NCBI GenBank assembly: GCA_017449065.1
Contig: JAFSKF010000002.1
Coordinates: forward strand, 1 to 64,000
Origin: Bacteroidales bacterium
GTDB taxonomy: Bacteria; Bacteroidota; Bacteroidia; Bacteroidales; UBA3663
Length of the DNA stretch: 64,000 nt
Reading direction: 5' to 3'
Part shown: positions 16,315 to 23,432 of the stretch, piece by piece
Position numbering within the stretch: position 1 is the first letter of the stretch
Layout: every line of letters starts with the position of its first letter
Position numbers and translations under genes: made by a program
Notes under the pieces: generated by a model
What the model was told of the DNA's origin: nothing
The model's input: the letters and a program-made list of their open reading frames with translations, nothing else
The model's database searches: none

Positions 16315-18189
16315 TTATTTCTTCTTTTTGCTTCGCGGTTTGCTGTCGTGCGACTTGCTGTCATGCGACTTACTGTCACGAGTTTTCCCTCCGAAGTGAG
16401 GCTTCTTCTCATCGTGCTCCTTGCGGAACTTGGCAAAAGGTTTTTCTCCCTCGTGCTTTGCCGAATCGGCCAGCTGCACAATCACCTGACGTCCGTTCCA
16501 GTCGGCTCCGGTCATGTCCTTGATTACAAAGCGGGCATCCCGTTCCGGCACTTCAAAATAGCTGAAGTTGGTCAGCAGGTCGATGCGTCCCATTTCGATG
16601 CGATGGTGCACAAGACTGTTCATCAGGCCGATTAGCTGGTTGGGGAAAATACCGTCGCGCTTGCCCAGATTTACAAACAGACGGGCATAGCCGGGTTCTG
16701 CCTGCGTGTCGGCTCCCTTGTAAACGCGTCCGAAAGAGGCGTTGCGTGCACCTTCGCCGGTGTGCGTCTTGACTGGGCGTTCCCGTTTGGGCTTTTCTTC
16801 GGGTATGTCGAGATCTTCCGAATCCTTGTAGAATTCGAGCAGTCGGTTGAACTCCAGACTCACAATGCGTTTCAGCAGGTCTTCGTTGGTAAGCCAGCCG
16901 AGTTTCTTGGCTACCGGATCCAGATACTTCTCGATCTCCTCTTCCTTCACTTCCACCTTTTCCAAGCGGTCGGCCAAACCGAAGAGCTGTTTCTCGATAA
17001 TGCGCTCGGTGGTAGGAATCTGTCCTTTGGCAAACTCCTTGCCGATGATGTGTTCGATGTCCTTCAGCTTGCGACGTTCTTTGATGTGGACGATTGCGAT
17101 GGAGGTGCCTTTCTTGCCGGCTCGACCGGTACGTCCGCTTCGGTGGGTATATACCTCGACGTCATCAGGCAGGCCATAGTTGATCACGTGTGTCAGGTCG
17201 TCCACGTCCAAGCCGCGGGCTGCCACATCGGTAGCCACCAGAAGCTGCAAATGGCGGGTGCGGAATTTACGCATCACCAGGTCGCGCTGTTCCTGACTCA
17301 AATCGCCGTGCAAGGCATCGGCATTGTAGCCTTCGTCCATCAGGTTCTTGGCAATCTCTTGGGTGTCGGCTTTCGTGCGGCAGAAGATGATGCCGTAGAT
17401 ATTCGGATAATAATCCACAATGCGCTTCAGTGCGGCATATTTGTCTTTGGCATGCACCAGATAATACACGTGGTTCACGTTGGCGGCACCTTCGTTCTTG
17501 TGTCCGATGGTGATTTCTACAGGGTCGGACATGTAGTTCTTCGCGATTTCGGCAATCTGTTTAGGCATCGTAGCGCTAAACAGCATGGTGCGATGGTCGG
17601 AAGGAATACTTTTCAGGATGGTTTCGATGTCCTCCTGAAAGCCCATGCTCAGCATCTCGTCGGCCTCATCGAGCACCAGCGTATTGACATTGCCTAACGT
17701 GCAGGCACCGCGTTCAATCAGGTCGATGAGTCGGCCCGGGGTGGCTACCACTACGTGTACACCCCGCTTCAACTGTCCGATCTGGCTGCCGATGCTCGAT
17801 CCGCCATAGACAGGCAGGATGGCGATACCCTTCATGTATTTGGCATAGTCCTGCAAGTCGCTGGCAATCTGCAGGCAGAGTTCGCGGGTAGGAGCCAGGA
17901 TCAGGGCTTGCGGCTGTGGAGCGTCCTCCGGATCCATCCACTTGCCGGTTTTCCAGTCCTTCTTAATCTGATATTCACTATATACGGGTACAACATCTAC
18001 TTTCTGCAAGAGCGGCAATCCGAAGGCCGCTGTCTTGCCGGTACCTGTTTGTGCTAAACCTACCAGATCGCGTCCCTCGTTCAAAACGACAGGAATCGCC
18101 TGTTCCTGGATAGGCATGGGTTGCTCGTAACCCATCTCCTCGATGGCTCTGAGCAGTTGGGGCATAATGCCCAATTCTTCAAATGTCAT
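16315..18189 (-). CDS. DEAD-box ATP-dependent RNA helicase with DbpA-type RNA-binding domain
   Basis: 624 residues. The Q motif (PMPIQEQAIP, about 25-34), AQTGTGKT (46-53), PTREL (about 100), DEAD (174-177), SAT (205-207), a later ARGLDV and HRSGRTGRAG define the two RecA-like domains. A DbpA-type RNA-binding fold follows (about 500-580, RLFVNLGKRDG...), then a low-complexity basic tail with D-S-K-S-H repeats. It unwinds RNA duplexes in the cytoplasm, typically in ribosome assembly, mRNA decay or cold adaptation. It sits 20 bases after pyrI in the eight-gene operon. It is closest in layout to DeaD/CshA, but the exact orthologue is not certain. Confidence 0.93.
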   Translation of the reverse strand: MTFEELGIMPQLLRAIEEMGYEQPMPIQEQAIPVVLNEGRDLVGLAQTGTGKTAAFGLPLLQKVDVVPVYSEYQIKKDWKTGKWMDPEDAPQPQALILAPTRELCLQIASDLQDYAKYMKGIAILPVYGGSSIGSQIGQLKRGVHVVVATPGRLIDLIERGACTLGNVNTLVLDEADEMLSMGFQEDIETILKSIPSDHRTMLFSATMPKQIAEIAKNYMSDPVEITIGHKNEGAANVNHVYYLVHAKDKYAALKRIVDYYPNIYGIIFCRTKADTQEIAKNLMDEGYNADALHGDLSQEQRDLVMRKFRTRHLQLLVATDVAARGLDVDDLTHVINYGLPDDVEVYTHRSGRTGRAGKKGTSIAIVHIKERRKLKDIEHIIGKEFAKGQIPTTERIIEKQLFGLADRLEKVEVKEEEIEKYLDPVAKKLGWLTNEDLLKRIVSLEFNRLLEFYKDSEDLDIPEEKPKRERPVKTHTGEGARNASFGRVYKGADTQAEPGYARLFVNLGKRDGIFPNQLIGLMNSLVHHRIEMGRIDLLTNFSYFEVPERDARFVIKDMTGADWNGRQVIVQLADSAKHEGEKPFAKFRKEHDEKKPHFGGKTRDSKSHDSKSHDSKPRSKKKK

Positions 18190-18209
18190 TAATTCTTTTT
18201 TTGTTAAGC

Positions 18210-18665
18210 TTAAAGCAGTTCAATTTCATCGTGCTGCATCACACGTTCGCAATATACGCAACGCAACGACTTCTTGTCCATGTCGAACACCTCCATCTTG
18301 GTGGCTACCGGCTGATGGTTGGTGATACATTTCGGGTTTGAGCATTTCACAACGCCCACAATCAGTTTCGGATACTGCACATATTTCTTCTCACAGATCT
18401 GGTAATCCTTAATAATATTCAGCGTCACGGTGGGGGCAACCACACTGAGACGGCCGATTTCCTCATCGGTCAGGAAGCGATCGGCAATCTTGATGATGCC
18501 TTTTTTGCCCAAAGTCTTGCTTTCGAGGTTGGTGCCAATGGTGATGGCGCCCGGATGGTTGTAAAGATCCAGTACCTGAACCACCTTGAATGTCACTTCG
18601 GCGGGAATATGGTCGATAACAGTGCCATTGGCGATAGCCGACACTTCCAGTTCTTTCTTTGCCAT
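18210..18665 (-). CDS. pyrI: Aspartate carbamoyltransferase regulatory subunit
   Basis: 151 residues, normal length. The N-terminal allosteric half has VIDHIPAEVTFKVVQVL, and the C-terminal zinc domain holds two cysteine pairs, CSNPKC and CVYC, which bind the structural zinc that docks to PyrB. In enteric relatives this subunit mediates inhibition by CTP and activation by ATP. Its ATG overlaps the pyrB stop by one base, giving near-equal translation of the two subunits. Confidence 0.97.
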   Translation of the reverse strand: MAKKELEVSAIANGTVIDHIPAEVTFKVVQVLDLYNHPGAITIGTNLESKTLGKKGIIKIADRFLTDEEIGRLSVVAPTVTLNIIKDYQICEKKYVQYPKLIVGVVKCSNPKCITNHQPVATKMEVFDMDKKSLRCVYCERVMQHDEIELL

Positions 18666-19582
18666 TATTGTTCGAGTTTTATATTCAACATGCGGCAGAT
18701 AATCGCCTGTCGGGCATACAATCCGTTTTGTGCCTGCTGGAAATAGTAAGCCTTGTCGCTATCATCCACATCGTAGGCGATCTCGTTCACGCGAGGGAGC
18801 GGATGCAATACACGCAGATTCGATTTGGCGTGCTCCAGCATCGAACGACGCAGACAATAGACGTTCTTCACCTGCTCATATTCACGCGGATCGCTGAAAC
18901 GTTCGCGCTGCACACGGGTCATATACAGGATGTCGGTGCGGTTGATGGCCTCTTCGTTAAAGTCTTCCTGTTCGTCGAAATACAGGTCGTGGCGCTTGCA
19001 GAAGTCACGATAACCGTTCGGCATCCGTAGCAGATCGGGGGCAATGAAGTGGAATTTCGGGTTGAAGAAACTCATGGCTTGCACCAGGCTGTGCACGGTT
19101 CTGCCGTATTTCAGGTCGCCCACCATTGTGATGTCGATGTTATCGAGCGTGCCTTGGGTCTTCCAGATGCTGTATAGGTCGAGCATCGTCTGCGAGGGGT
19201 GTTGGTTGGCACCGTCGCCGGCATTGATGATCGGCACATCTGTGATTTCGCTGGCATATCGGGCTGCACCTTCCAGAAAGTGGCGCATCACGATAACGTC
19301 GGCGTAGTTACTCACCATCTTGATGGTATCCTTGAGGGTTTCGCCTTTGCTGGTTGACGACGAGTTCGGATCGCTGAAGCCAATCACGCGGGCACCTAAC
19401 CGGTTGGCAGCCGTTTCGAAACTGAGACGGGTGCGTGTTGAGGGCTCGAAAAACAGGGTGGCAACAACTTTTCCCTCCAGCAGGCGCTGGTTAGGATTGG
19501 CTTCGAACTTGGCGGCGTCGGCCAGCAGACTCAGAATGTCGTCTTTGTTGAGGTCGGCGACTGAAATGAAGTTGTTTTGCAT
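18665..19582 (-). CDS. pyrB: Aspartate carbamoyltransferase catalytic subunit
   Basis: 305 residues from the ATG at 19582; the frame is open to 19606 but the region before 19582 holds the promoter. The carbamoyl-phosphate loop FEPSTRTR lies at about 45-52, [12 protein letters not shown] near 130 and HPLPRVNEI near 262, all family hallmarks. It condenses carbamoyl phosphate with aspartate, the first committed step of pyrimidine synthesis. It is the first gene of the eight-gene operon ending at the terminator near 10.85 kb. Confidence 0.98.
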   Translation of the reverse strand: MQNNFISVADLNKDDILSLLADAAKFEANPNQRLLEGKVVATLFFEPSTRTRLSFETAANRLGARVIGFSDPNSSSTSKGETLKDTIKMVSNYADVIVMRHFLEGAARYASEITDVPIINAGDGANQHPSQTMLDLYSIWKTQGTLDNIDITMVGDLKYGRTVHSLVQAMSFFNPKFHFIAPDLLRMPNGYRDFCKRHDLYFDEQEDFNEEAINRTDILYMTRVQRERFSDPREYEQVKNVYCLRRSMLEHAKSNLRVLHPLPRVNEIAYDVDDSDKAYYFQQAQNGLYARQAIICRMLNIKLEQ

Positions 19583-19603
19583 ATTATTGAAAATTACCGC
19601 GCA

Positions 19604-19635
19604 CAAAGGTACAATAATTTTTCTGACTGTCCAAT
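19604..19635 (-). promoter_or_regulatory. Promoter of the pyrB operon
   Basis: Minus strand ATTG (19635-19632), a 20-base spacer, then TACCTTTG (19611-19604). The -7 element matches the Bacteroidetes consensus fully and the -33 element at three of four bases. The ATG at 19582 is only about 20 bases downstream, so the leader is very short and no attenuator is visible ahead of pyrB. Confidence 0.75.
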
Positions 19636-19658
19636 TTTTTGATCTTTTTTTTATTAAA

Positions 19659-19699
19659 TAATGAGCGATTTGCCCCGACTGACTGAAAATCGCTCATTA
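19659..19699. terminator. Perfect 13-bp inverted repeat between pyrB promoter and glycosidase gene
   Basis: Arms 19659-19671 and 19687-19699 pair perfectly around a 15-base loop. It is placed to end transcription of the minus-strand glycosidase gene (stop at 19851) before the pyrB promoter, but the bases after the stem on that strand are A-rich rather than T-rich. It may instead be an operator upstream of pyrB. Confidence 0.45.
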
Positions 19700-19751
19700 G
19701 AGTATTCAGAATCAGCTTTATGCTCTTCGGTCAAAATTGCGGCATAACTAT

Positions 19752-19795
19752 CGCGCACTTTTTTCATAGGCAACGCGCAAATTTTTCATAGGCAT
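19752..19795. repeat. Two tandem 22-bp repeats
   Basis: Units 19752-19773 and 19774-19795 share a CGCGCA start and a TTTTTCATAGGCA end and differ at a few bases. They are non-coding, about 55 bases past the glycosidase stop. No known repeat family was recognised. Confidence 0.6.
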
Positions 19796-19850
19796 CCGGT
19801 AAAAATCATATCGCGAGTTTTGGTTTCTGCATGAAATAGCATCCGCACTT

Positions 19851-21245
19851 TCAGTTGGAATACAGTGGGTCCCAGATCTCTTGGTGTCCGTCTGGGAAAG
19901 TAACTTCAAACTTCGAGTCGGCAGTAAACTTGATGATGGTGCCATCGTCCATGATGCGTTGGTCGGTGGCTTTATTGTATGGTTGCCCCAGTTGCAGCAT
20001 GAAGTTGCAGCGACGCAGATAGCTGACCAGCGGCTTCAAGTCGGAGGCATGCTGACTGCGACGGTCGAAATATGTGCCGAACCACGGTCTCACAGCAGGG
20101 TCTTTGTCGTTGCCGGGTTGGGAAATCATGACGTGCAGGATGGTGGCGTTGACACCGGCATGGAAGTAGCGGTCGGCAATGGGTTTCAGTTTTTCGAAAC
20201 TCCAGTCGTCTTGTGCATATTTATCCCAGGAACCATCGGTGAAACTTTCTGCCCAAACACGGTTCTTCCCGCTGCGTCGGGCAGCGCCCAAGGCTGCGTC
20301 CACTTCTTTCTTGCGGAACTTGCGGTCGTTGACCCAGAACTCGGCCGACACCTCATCGGCGGCACATCCGTAGGTGATGCTGTTGCCGGGGAAGGGGCTG
20401 TGTGCATAGGGCTCACACCAGGTGTGCAAACCGTACTGGTGTGCCTTTTCCGATAGTCCGCCCATATATTCGCTGGCTACGAGGTCGGAGATGAGCTGGT
20501 CTAACTGTTTGCGGCATGCTTCATCCTCGTAGTTGAGCGGATAGCCGAAACGCTGTTGGAATAGCGAAAAGATCGAGTCGGTGTAGTTCTGTTTGCCCCG
20601 TTCCCAGCTATCGACCACAACCGTAGTCAGCGTTTTGCGGTTTTTGGCAGGAATGCGGCGCAGGATTTCTCCGAAGAATGCTTCGAAATGCTTCTGCACA
20701 TGCTGTTTCGAGAGTTTATCGACTTCCAGGCCTTCCGCTTCCTCCGAGCAAGGACCGCAAATGACGTCCGTTCCTCTTTGTGTCTGGCAGACTTGTATGC
20801 CGTCGGGAGTCCAGTTGCGCATGGCTTCTTCGGGTTGTATCCACGGACCTCCCGACTGGCTCCAGCCGGGGCAGTTGAAGATTCCCATTTCGATGTCGAG
20901 TTTTCCGGCGGTTTTCAAGGCTGTGCGAAGGTTCTTCCACCATAGGCGGCTCTGAAACTTGTTTTTGCCGAACTGTTGTCCTTCCCACGGGTTATCCCAG
21001 CGGGAACGGTTGCGGATGTCGGTAGCCAGAAATGCCAGCGTAATGCCGTTGTCTTTCATGTATTGCAGGTCGGCCTTGACTCCCTTGGGATCTACTCGCT
21101 CGTTGACCCAATAGTAGTAGCAACCCACCTTGATGCTGTCGGGCGGATTTATGAACGACTGCCATAATGCTTGGGGAGTGTTTTGTGCCTGCACGCCGAG
21201 TTGCAGGCACAGGATGGTGCCGAGTATTGTCAGAAGTTTTTTCAT
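19851..21245 (-). CDS. GH106-like glycosyl hydrolase, short form
   Basis: 464 residues with a signal peptide (MKKLLTILGTILCLQLGVQAQ). The order of motifs follows GH106 (alpha-L-rhamnosidase-like) enzymes: YYYWVNERVDPKGVKADLQYM near the start, then GGPWIQPEEAM, then RVWAESFTDGSWDKYAQ, where a glutamate lies in the region of the family's acid residues, then a metal/His-rich LHVMISQPG. The two full-length relatives in this window have 1016-1018 residues; this one ends about where their barrel ends, with a short DGTIIKF...FPDGHQEIWDPLYSN tail. It may be a genuine barrel-only form or a truncated gene; no continuation was found in the other frames just downstream. Secreted or periplasmic glycan degradation is inferred. 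Confidence 0.6.
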   Translation of the reverse strand: MKKLLTILGTILCLQLGVQAQNTPQALWQSFINPPDSIKVGCYYYWVNERVDPKGVKADLQYMKDNGITLAFLATDIRNRSRWDNPWEGQQFGKNKFQSRLWWKNLRTALKTAGKLDIEMGIFNCPGWSQSGGPWIQPEEAMRNWTPDGIQVCQTQRGTDVICGPCSEEAEGLEVDKLSKQHVQKHFEAFFGEILRRIPAKNRKTLTTVVVDSWERGKQNYTDSIFSLFQQRFGYPLNYEDEACRKQLDQLISDLVASEYMGGLSEKAHQYGLHTWCEPYAHSPFPGNSITYGCAADEVSAEFWVNDRKFRKKEVDAALGAARRSGKNRVWAESFTDGSWDKYAQDDWSFEKLKPIADRYFHAGVNATILHVMISQPGNDKDPAVRPWFGTYFDRRSQHASDLKPLVSYLRRCNFMLQLGQPYNKATDQRIMDDGTIIKFTADSKFEVTFPDGHQEIWDPLYSN

Positions 21246-21312
21246 AATTGTATTCGTTCTTGCTGCAAAGGTATGTATTATTAGTGGAAATTAGAAGAAA
21301 AATGGGAAAAAG

Positions 21313-21344
21313 TTTGGCGGATTGGAAAAAAACACCTACCTTTG
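21313..21344 (+). promoter_or_regulatory. Promoter of the structured-leader gene
   Basis: TTTG (21313-21316), a 20-base spacer and TACCTTTG (21337-21344) match the Bacteroidetes consensus at every defined base. Transcription from about 21350 would give an unusually long leader of about 145 bases ahead of the ATG at 21498. Confidence 0.8.
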
Positions 21345-21400
21345 CAGCAACTTTTGAAAAATATTCGTATGCCAAATAGCTGATAATCGCTAAGTAGCAA

Positions 21401-21483
21401 GTGTAACAATCCGGGTTCTTCGGGACCTGAATAACACCTCTCGAAAGAGGGGTGTGTTAATGTTCTTTTATATATTGTTACAC
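21401..21483 (+). ncRNA. Structured leader, candidate cis-regulatory RNA (three-helix fold)
   Basis: A perfect 10-bp closing helix (21401-21410 with 21474-21483) encloses two hairpins: one at 21412-21428 with a UUCG tetraloop closed by C-G, and one at 21434-21455 with a GAAA tetraloop and a nine-pair stem containing one G-U. Together they form a three-way-junction-like fold of 83 nt inside the leader of the gene at 21498, between a consensus promoter and the ATG. Two stable tetraloops plus a closing helix favour an RNA element over chance. I do not recognise the family; a small element with 10-bp terminal inverted repeats is the alternative. Confidence 0.5.
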
Positions 21484-21497
21484 AAAACTACACATTT

Positions 21498-22142
21498 ATG
21501 AGAAAGCGATTCAAAGATTTTTATGTGTGTTCATGCTCTCCCGAAAAAGGGGTCACGTATCTTGATGCCGGCTTGTTGAAAGACATTGTCAATCGGGGAA
21601 TTCATCCTATCCGTTGTGCTTCGACTTGTGGTTACAAGGCTCAGAGGGGATTGTTGTTGGGAGATTTGTGTGTGGAAGCCAACCATCTCCGATGGGCACT
21701 CAAAATCTGGAAGTTTACTCTCGAACAGATTCACAACAAAGATTACGATGACTGGATTGATGTGTACTTCAACGAGAAGTATGTGCGGTTGGAGGATGTT
21801 ATTTCTCCGGGTCTCTGTGAGATTATAGGACGCCGGATCGATGATGTCGAACGCCGTCTGAGAATATCGGATGCCAAAGGTCGGGACAGCTGGGAGTTCC
21901 GTGCCGGAGACGGTTGGTATGATTCCTTTATCGCCGAAAAGTATGAATGCGTCAGCAGCTGGGAAGACATCCAGGAAAAATACATCAGGATGCGAGATGA
22001 GGCGCTGAAAGCGCAGAACACCGAGAAAATTTTTCGGGAAGGACAGTGCGAGATGCCACAGCCACAGGATTACTTTGACTATTGGAACGAGTACGATCCG
22101 ACCAAAGAAGACCTGTATTTTCAAATAGACGACTGGGATTGA
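21498..22142 (+). CDS. Protein of unknown function with its own promoter, leader and terminator
   Basis: 214 residues, not recognised. There is no signal peptide or membrane segment. The N-terminal 60 residues hold five cysteines (11, 13, 40, 44 and 58), which could bind metal or form disulfides; the rest is rich in Trp, Tyr, Asp and Glu and ends in an acidic DDWD. The protein looks soluble and cytoplasmic. It is a single-gene unit: consensus promoter at 21313-21344, a 145-nt structured leader, and a strong terminator whose first arm overlaps the last codons. Neighbours on both sides run on the other strand, so context gives no function. A regulated accessory gene is the most that can be inferred. 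Confidence 0.75.
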   Translation: MRKRFKDFYVCSCSPEKGVTYLDAGLLKDIVNRGIHPIRCASTCGYKAQRGLLLGDLCVEANHLRWALKIWKFTLEQIHNKDYDDWIDVYFNEKYVRLEDVISPGLCEIIGRRIDDVERRLRISDAKGRDSWEFRAGDGWYDSFIAEKYECVSSWEDIQEKYIRMRDEALKAQNTEKIFREGQCEMPQPQDYFDYWNEYDPTKEDLYFQIDDWD

Positions 22143-22164
22143 TTTCCCAGTCGTCTATTTTTTT
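22125..22164. terminator. Strong terminator overlapping the end of the 21498 gene
   Basis: A perfect 14-bp stem (22125-22138 with 22145-22158) is followed by a T-run. The first arm lies inside the coding sequence and the stop codon is in the six-base loop. Its symmetry may let it also serve the converging lipoprotein gene. Confidence 0.85.
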
Positions 22165-22178
22165 GTGATATGGAGAAT

Positions 22179-22991
22179 TTATTTCTTCTTGTAGTAGATG
22201 CAATTCAGATTGGCAACATCTCCGTAAGCTTCGTCTCCGTTGGCGATGAAAGGACCTTTGTCCGCTGCATCAATGTGCCAATTCCCTTTGTCGAGTGTGC
22301 GCCAGGTTCCTTCCAGCGTGCTCGGATCAAGATCTCCTTCTCCCCATCCGTTTCCGGTGCCTTCTTCACGGGAGGTGTAGCCGGCTGTCGTATTCAAATG
22401 AAGCAGTCCGTCAGTATAGGTATAGGTTCCTGTATATTTTTCTCCCCAAGGAGTGATAACCAGTTCAAACTTATTTCCTTCAAACTTCCAACCGACGCGG
22501 ATATATTCCTTATTTCCGTGCATGTACCAATGCCATTCTCCATAGATGTCAGAGGCTGTGGTGTTGATGCTTTTGCCTTTCTTGAACAGGATTTCTGCAA
22601 GTTCTTCATATTCTTCTACGCCGTCTCCGTCGGTTTCGACATATTTCAGAACCAAAACACTCTTGTTGAGCAGCAGACCCGGTTTCAAGCGGGAGGTATA
22701 TTCTCCGTCAGTCCAGGTGATATAGTCGTCTTGGACTGAATATTCACCTTCATAACTTACGCGGGTCGCCCCGTTGTCCTCGTAGGAAATGGTCAGTTTT
22801 GTTTTGGTGAATACATAAGTAGTAGTCCAATTAGGTGAAGCTGTTTCCCAAGTGCCGACCAGATTATCGACAGTAGCCTCTTCTGCATCTGGCACTTTTG
22901 GAGAATCCTCATCGTCGTCACCACAAGCAGCAAAGAAACATGCTCCCAATACGAAACCTGCAAGCAGGCTGAAAAATTTTAGCTTTTTCAT
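22179..22991 (-). CDS. Lipoprotein with two lipocalin-like domains
   Basis: 270 residues with a lipoprotein signal (lipobox near FFAAC, Cys23) followed by an acidic GDDDEDS tether, a common export signal for surface lipoproteins in Bacteroidetes. Two beta-rich repeats follow: about 45-150 (LVGTWETASPN...) and 150-265 (IYGEWHWYMHG... and LEGTWRTLDKG), like the lipocalin-like families found in Bacteroidales. Ligand and role are unknown. A TATATTTG -7 element lies at 23030-23023 on the minus strand, with a weak -33. Confidence 0.7.
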   Translation of the reverse strand: MKKLKFFSLLAGFVLGACFFAACGDDDEDSPKVPDAEEATVDNLVGTWETASPNWTTTYVFTKTKLTISYEDNGATRVSYEGEYSVQDDYITWTDGEYTSRLKPGLLLNKSVLVLKYVETDGDGVEEYEELAEILFKKGKSINTTASDIYGEWHWYMHGNKEYIRVGWKFEGNKFELVITPWGEKYTGTYTYTDGLLHLNTTAGYTSREEGTGNGWGEGDLDPSTLEGTWRTLDKGNWHIDAADKGPFIANGDEAYGDVANLNCIYYKKK

Positions 22992-23432
22992 AATAATTTT
23001 GGTTTTATGTTAGAATCTGCCGCAAATATACTAAAATGTTCATCCAAAAGACTGACAAAAATAGGAAATCGACTGACAAATTTGAGAATTGTTAGTTCTT
23101 TTAGTGTTTTTCTCAGTAATAATATGTTTTACAACATACGAATCCGACTGGAATGATTTATCTGAATCCGGGAATAGAGACGCCCGTCTAATTACTCAAA
23201 AAATAGATGCTGAGTTGCCGCCGACACAGCGGATTTCATTTCCTGCGCTCCGGAGTTGCCGCCGACACAGCGGATTTCATTTCCTGCGCTCCGGAGTTGC
23301 CGCTGACACAACGGATTTCATTTCCTGCACTCTGGAGTTGCCACCGACGGTGTCGGCGGCAACTCCAGAAGATTTGAAATACTTCCCCTGAGAGTTGGCG
23401 CGAGGTTAAATTAAAAAGGACTTGGATAATTT
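22992..23432. other. 441-base intergenic region
   Basis: This stretch holds the upstream region of the lipoprotein gene (to about 23060), AT-rich sequence without a convincing gene, the 41-bp repeat block at 23212-23366, and a short tail before the GH106-like gene stop. A 100-codon plus-strand frame crosses it but is not credible because the repeat unit is not a multiple of three. Confidence 0.7.
23212..23366. repeat. Three 41-bp tandem repeats ending in a hairpin
   Basis: Units at 23212-23252 and 23253-23293 are identical; 23294-23334 has four changes; a fourth unit is cut after about 9 bases and runs into an inverted copy of its own start. The segment 23334-23366 forms a hairpin of 14 pairs with one mismatch, and its right arm is also a perfect 17-base complement of the starts of the first units. 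The block is GC-rich against an AT-rich surrounding and lies past the stop of the minus-strand GH106-like gene. Confidence 0.85.

Noticed and set aside
23212..23366. CRISPR array
   Set aside because: Units are head-to-tail with no unique spacers and there are no cas genes nearby.
23089..23391. 100-codon plus-strand frame across the 41-bp repeats
   Set aside because: The 41-base unit is not a multiple of three, so the repeated DNA is read in a different frame each time; no conserved protein would look so.
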